A DNA stretch of 27,196 nt from JBLHGN01 sp047616325. Lineage in GTDB: Bacteria; Pseudomonadota; Gammaproteobacteria; Pseudomonadales; Cellvibrionaceae. The position numbers and the translations under genes were made by a program. The stretch covers positions 1 to 27,196 of the forward strand of contig JBLHGN010000014.1 in assembly GCA_047616325.1 (NCBI GenBank). Reading direction: 5' to 3'. The notes under the pieces are model-generated. The model searched no databases and was not told the DNA's origin. It worked only from the letters and a program-made list of their open reading frames with translations. This document shows positions 24,153 to 27,196 of the stretch, one piece after another; the stretch's first letter is position 1; each line of letters starts with the position of its first letter.

Positions 24153-25394
24153 CTACCCGCGTAAAGAACCACTTTTTAAGTTGCAGTCCTTGAGTTTTTG
24201 GTCTCTAAGATATAGCCCATATTTACCGTCGGGCCACACATGCTTTACCAAATATGTACGCGGTAAATCACCGCTTTCTATGTAGGATAAATCTATTATT
24301 ATTTGTTTTTCACGCGGCTCGTGCTTGTCATCTAAAAGAAGAATTACTCGCGGTAGGTGTCGCCACTTTTGATTGGTTTCAATAACAATACCTACCTCGC
24401 CGCTGTACAGCTCAACAATGCTGCCTACCGGGAACAAACCGATCGTTTTAATAAACTGAATCGCCAGCTCTTCGTCAAATTGCTTTCCCCTCTGGCTGTA
24501 GATTATTTTTAGCGCTTCGGTAGTGGATTTTGCCGGCGAATAACAGCGATCGGCGGTCATGGCATCGTAGGCATCAACGATAGAGATGATGCGAGAAAAT
24601 TTGGATATCCCGGCGCCCGGTAGTTTGCGAGGATACCCTGTACCATCAATTCGTTCGTGATGGCTATAGGCCACATCAATAGCGCCGGCGTATATATTGG
24701 TTGTAGACAACAATAAATTGCGCCCGTGCACCGTATGCGCCTTCATCATTTTCATTTCTTTATCGGTAAGTCGGCCAGGCTTTTCGAGGAGTTCGTTGGG
24801 AACTCGCATTTTGCCTATATCGTGCAGCAGACCGCAGAGTCCCAAAAGCTGTAGTTGCTCTTCGTTCATGCCCATGTGACGGCCAAAAGCCACAGCAAGA
24901 ATACACACATTAAGACTGTGCTCTGCGGTGTATTCATTTTCCTCGCGAATTTTTGCCATCCACATCAGCGCGTCGGGGTTGCGAAGTACCGATTGCACAC
25001 AATCGTTAACAGTAGATTTTACCGCCTCGGAATTAATGGCTCCGCCGAGTCTGGTATCGTCGAGTAAATCACGCGTTTGTGAGCGCGCGCGGCTAAAGGT
25101 TTTATTAACCTTCTGATGCTCCTCCTCTACTGGTGCTTCATATATGAGTTGATTGATAGGTGCAAACGTTACATTGGGCTTGCCACCAGCTGAAATCCGA
25201 GGCTTTGCTTTAAGGTGGTGATCTATATAGACGTGCTCACAATATTGCGCCACAACCCCAATATCCGCCTCCTCGTCCAAGAGAAAGCCCTGCATCAGAA
25301 AAGGCGTTTCTAGCCATTCCCGGTCTAACTCACACACATACATGCCAACACGAAGATCGGCGACATGGAGTTTTTGGATATTAGAAGATGTCAA
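24153..25394 (-). CDS. DUF3391 and HD-GYP domain c-di-GMP phosphodiesterase (first of tandem pair)
   Basis: It has the same layout as its downstream paralogue: DUF3391 at about residues 8-120 (HVADLRVGMYVCELDREWLE), then HD-GYP. The catalytic residues are intact: EH at 158-159, LLHDIGKMRVP with His191-Asp192, and HHERIDGTGYP at 245-255. The only in-frame start before DUF3391 is a TTG at 25394, with AAGTGAG about six bases upstream. The start is therefore rare and possibly weak. It is the promoter-proximal gene of the pair. The 213 bases upstream hold no other gene. Which enzyme serves which signal cannot be told from the sequence. Confidence 0.93.
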   Translation of the reverse strand: MTSSNIQKLHVADLRVGMYVCELDREWLETPFLMQGFLLDEEADIGVVAQYCEHVYIDHHLKAKPRISAGGKPNVTFAPINQLIYEAPVEEEHQKVNKTFSRARSQTRDLLDDTRLGGAINSEAVKSTVNDCVQSVLRNPDALMWMAKIREENEYTAEHSLNVCILAVAFGRHMGMNEEQLQLLGLCGLLHDIGKMRVPNELLEKPGRLTDKEMKMMKAHTVHGRNLLLSTTNIYAGAIDVAYSHHERIDGTGYPRKLPGAGISKFSRIISIVDAYDAMTADRCYSPAKSTTEALKIIYSQRGKQFDEELAIQFIKTIGLFPVGSIVELYSGEVGIVIETNQKWRHLPRVILLLDDKHEPREKQIIIDLSYIESGDLPRTYLVKHVWPDGKYGLYLRDQKLKDCNLKSGSLRG

Positions 25395-25607
25395 ATCACG
25401 CTCACTTCTATCAAATATTGCAAAATATACGCTATAAACAGTATGGTAGTTTACGAAGTATAGGAGATCTTTCTAGCTTAGGAGCTGGCTTAGCATGAGT
25501 TTTTAGCAACTAGGCTAGCCATACCAAGCACTTCTAGCGTTCGCTGCAATCAATACTTCATAAAGATGAACTTTTAGGTGTTTTAACAGCTTTTTCTCTA
25601 CTATTTA

Positions 25608-26801
25608 TCAGCGTATCAAATTAGCCAATGCATCACAGAAATACGGCAAATTATTTTCATTGAGCCCGGCGATATTAATCCGGCTAGAATCGGCCATATA
25701 TATGCCGCTATGTTCGGCCAAGTGGCTAACTTGCTGTGGCTCAACCCCCAAAAATGAAAACATGCCACGCTCGTGTTGAACAAAAGCAAAGCGCTCAGCG
25801 AAGCCTTTTTCGCTCATTCCGGCCACCAAACCGATACGCATAGCCTGAATGCGCTGGCGCATCTCGCTTAACTCAACTATCCACTCCTTGCGAAGTGCCG
25901 AGTCTGAAAGAATGCGGCCCACAACAGCAGCACCATGATCCGGAGGCATTGAGTATATGCCCCGCACAATTTGCGCCAAATGGCTAAATACAGCCTGGCT
26001 GGCTTTAGCCGATTCGGTGATAAAGCCAACCAGACCGACCCGGTCGCGATACAAACCAAAGTTTTTTGAACAAGAAATCGCAAAAGCGGCTTCGGGAAGC
26101 TTTTTGGCCACCAGTCGAAGTCCGTAGGCATCGTCGTCTAGCCCCTGGCCAAAGCCCTGATAGGCCATATCCACAAAGGGCACAAGCGCTCTTTTGGCTA
26201 TCAAGTTAACCACTTGCTGCCACTGCTCCGGGCTTAAATCGGCGCCGCAGGGGTTGTGACAACAGGCGTGCAAAAGTACCAGGTCGCCTGAGTCAGCACG
26301 TTTTAAGGTTTCCATTAACGCATCAAAGCGAATGCACTTAGCCTCGTAATCATAGTAGGGGTAGACCTCGATTTTGATACCGGCCCCGCCCAACAGAGGA
26401 ATGTGATTGGCCCAAGTGGGGTCGCTCACCCACATTTTAGCTTGAGGCTTTGCGCGCACAATTAACTCTGCTGCAACTCTAAGAGCACCGCAGCCCCCTG
26501 GAGTTTGCAGGGCGGCTATGCGCCTATCTTGCAGGCAGGGATGAGTTTCGCCGAGGGCAAGAGACAGCAGCTCACGGGCAAACTGGGTATCGCCAGCCGC
26601 CCCCAAATAGGATTTTGATTGCTGATGGTCGAGTAAAAATTGTTCTGCCCGTTTCACACTATTTAGTACAGGAGTTTGATTGAGGGCATTTCTGTAAACG
26701 CCAACACCTAGGTCAATTTTTTGCGGACGAGGGTCTTTATTAAACTTCTCGATAATGCCTAGTAGGGGGTCGGGAGAAAGGCTTTCTATGGTGTTGAACA
26801 T
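25608..26801 (-). CDS. Aromatic amino acid aminotransferase (class I, PLP-dependent)
   Basis: This is a fold-type I aminotransferase of the aspartate/aromatic branch (TyrB, AspC, PhhC). The PLP-binding Lys246 is in SCSKNFGLYRDRVG. Other cofactor contacts are HNPCGADLSPEQW (Asn183), DMAYQGFGQG (Asp211, Tyr214) and SDPTWANH. The N-terminal start MFNTIESLSPDPLLGII and the 397-residue length fit TyrB/PhhC. The C-terminal substrate arginine lies in SSRINIAGLN. TyrB and AspC functions cannot be separated by eye. The ATG at 26801 has AGGA about ten bases upstream. It is 213 bases upstream of the HD-GYP pair on the same strand and is probably its own unit. Confidence 0.93.
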   Translation of the reverse strand: MFNTIESLSPDPLLGIIEKFNKDPRPQKIDLGVGVYRNALNQTPVLNSVKRAEQFLLDHQQSKSYLGAAGDTQFARELLSLALGETHPCLQDRRIAALQTPGGCGALRVAAELIVRAKPQAKMWVSDPTWANHIPLLGGAGIKIEVYPYYDYEAKCIRFDALMETLKRADSGDLVLLHACCHNPCGADLSPEQWQQVVNLIAKRALVPFVDMAYQGFGQGLDDDAYGLRLVAKKLPEAAFAISCSKNFGLYRDRVGLVGFITESAKASQAVFSHLAQIVRGIYSMPPDHGAAVVGRILSDSALRKEWIVELSEMRQRIQAMRIGLVAGMSEKGFAERFAFVQHERGMFSFLGVEPQQVSHLAEHSGIYMADSSRINIAGLNENNLPYFCDALANLIR

Positions 26802-27119
26802 TAGAAGTGATCCTGGTTATGGAACGACATAGCGTGTCTAAAGCGCACGCATTATAAATAAGTGAAACCACAATGGCGTGCGAACATGTGGGAATAATCG
26901 CACCTATATTGCATTAGACGCAAACCTACAGACAACATTATTTAGCCGCTGCACAGATTATTAATAGATTTTGAGCTTAGCAAAGCGGGAGATTCCATCA
27001 AGGTAGTTTTTGACGCCAAAGCTCACGCGCATTGAAACTGGAGAAAGGGGGTTTACGCCGAACATTAGCACTTATGCCTCGTTCTTAGCCGACAGTAGTC
27101 GCCATGCTTTATTAAGCAT

Positions 27120-27143
27120 AAAAAAACCCGCCAAATGGCGGGC
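27120..27143 (-). terminator. Intrinsic terminator for a minus-strand gene beyond the right edge
   Basis: On the minus strand CCCGCC pairs with GGCGGG around a 4-base loop, followed by a run of seven T (27126-27120). There is no T-run in the plus direction, so it serves a gene that ends to the right of this window. Confidence 0.85.
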
Positions 27144-27162
27144 TTAAAAAGGGAAACTCCAA

Positions 27163-27182
27163 TACACTACACTACACTACAC
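27163..27182 (+). repeat. Pentamer tandem repeat (TACAC)4
   Basis: Four exact TACAC units lie just before the window edge. The tract is non-coding as far as can be seen and lies between the edge and the minus-strand terminator. Confidence 0.85.
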
Positions 27183-27196
27183 ATAACGAAACGAAA

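Larger units (their letters stand above)
26802..27196. other. Intergenic region at the right edge
   Basis: No gene is seen in these 395 bases. They hold the likely promoter of the aminotransferase near the left end, a small hairpin at 27104-27119 (ATGCTT-TATT-AAGCAT), a terminator and a pentamer repeat, both listed separately. Confidence 0.55.

Noticed and set aside
25421..25450. TATATT as a -10 for the HD-GYP pair
   Set aside because: No matching -35 at the right distance, so it is too weak to list.

Overview
The window reads as chromosomal DNA of a gammaproteobacterium. Its core matches, in order and orientation, the block known in Pseudomonas and relatives: tilS-pyrG-kdsA-eno-ftsB-ispD-ispF-truD-(surE)-pcm-nlpD-rpoS-fdxA-mutS. 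The moderate GC content, the GlyGly-CTERM-type tail on an exported protein and the extra DUF368 gene suggest a marine, Cellvibrionaceae-like organism. That placement is an inference, not something shown by a marker gene. No rRNA, tRNA or CRISPR array was seen.

Left part (1-3130), accessory. A 5'-truncated ATP-dependent DNA ligase of the small exported (LigE-like) type is followed by an mtfA peptidase gene broken by a one-base frameshift. Next comes a REP-associated tyrosine transposase (RAYT) flanked on each side by an inverted pair of REP-like palindromes, plus short tandem repeats.

Core part (3133-19427). mutS and fdxA run on the plus strand. They meet the long minus-strand series at a symmetrical terminator. 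Reading leftward on the minus strand, this series contains: tilS (tRNA-Ile lysidine), a possible 48-residue small ORF, a terminator-like hairpin close to pyrG, pyrG-kdsA-eno (CTP, KDO precursor, glycolysis), a terminator, ftsB-ispD-ispF (divisome and isoprenoid precursors), truD (tRNA pseudouridine 13), a gap where surE is expected, pcm, a DUF368 lipid-carrier transporter, nlpD, a structured rpoS leader, and rpoS.

Right part (19492-27196). A plus-strand unit holds an S9 peptidase and greB, followed by an exported cyclophilin with a GlyGly-CTERM-like tail. It converges on a tandem pair of DUF3391/HD-GYP c-di-GMP phosphodiesterases. These are preceded on the minus strand by an aromatic aminotransferase. 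The edge carries a terminator for a minus-strand gene outside the window.

Most of the window is ordinary housekeeping sequence. The items most worth a second look are the RAYT/REP-doublet unit, the frameshifted SEC-C-tailed mtfA, the missing surE, paired homopolymer tracts in mutS, the pyrG leader hairpin, the rpoS leader, the small ORF after tilS, the rhombosortase-type cyclophilin and the HD-GYP pair. I found no clear new defence or biosynthetic system.
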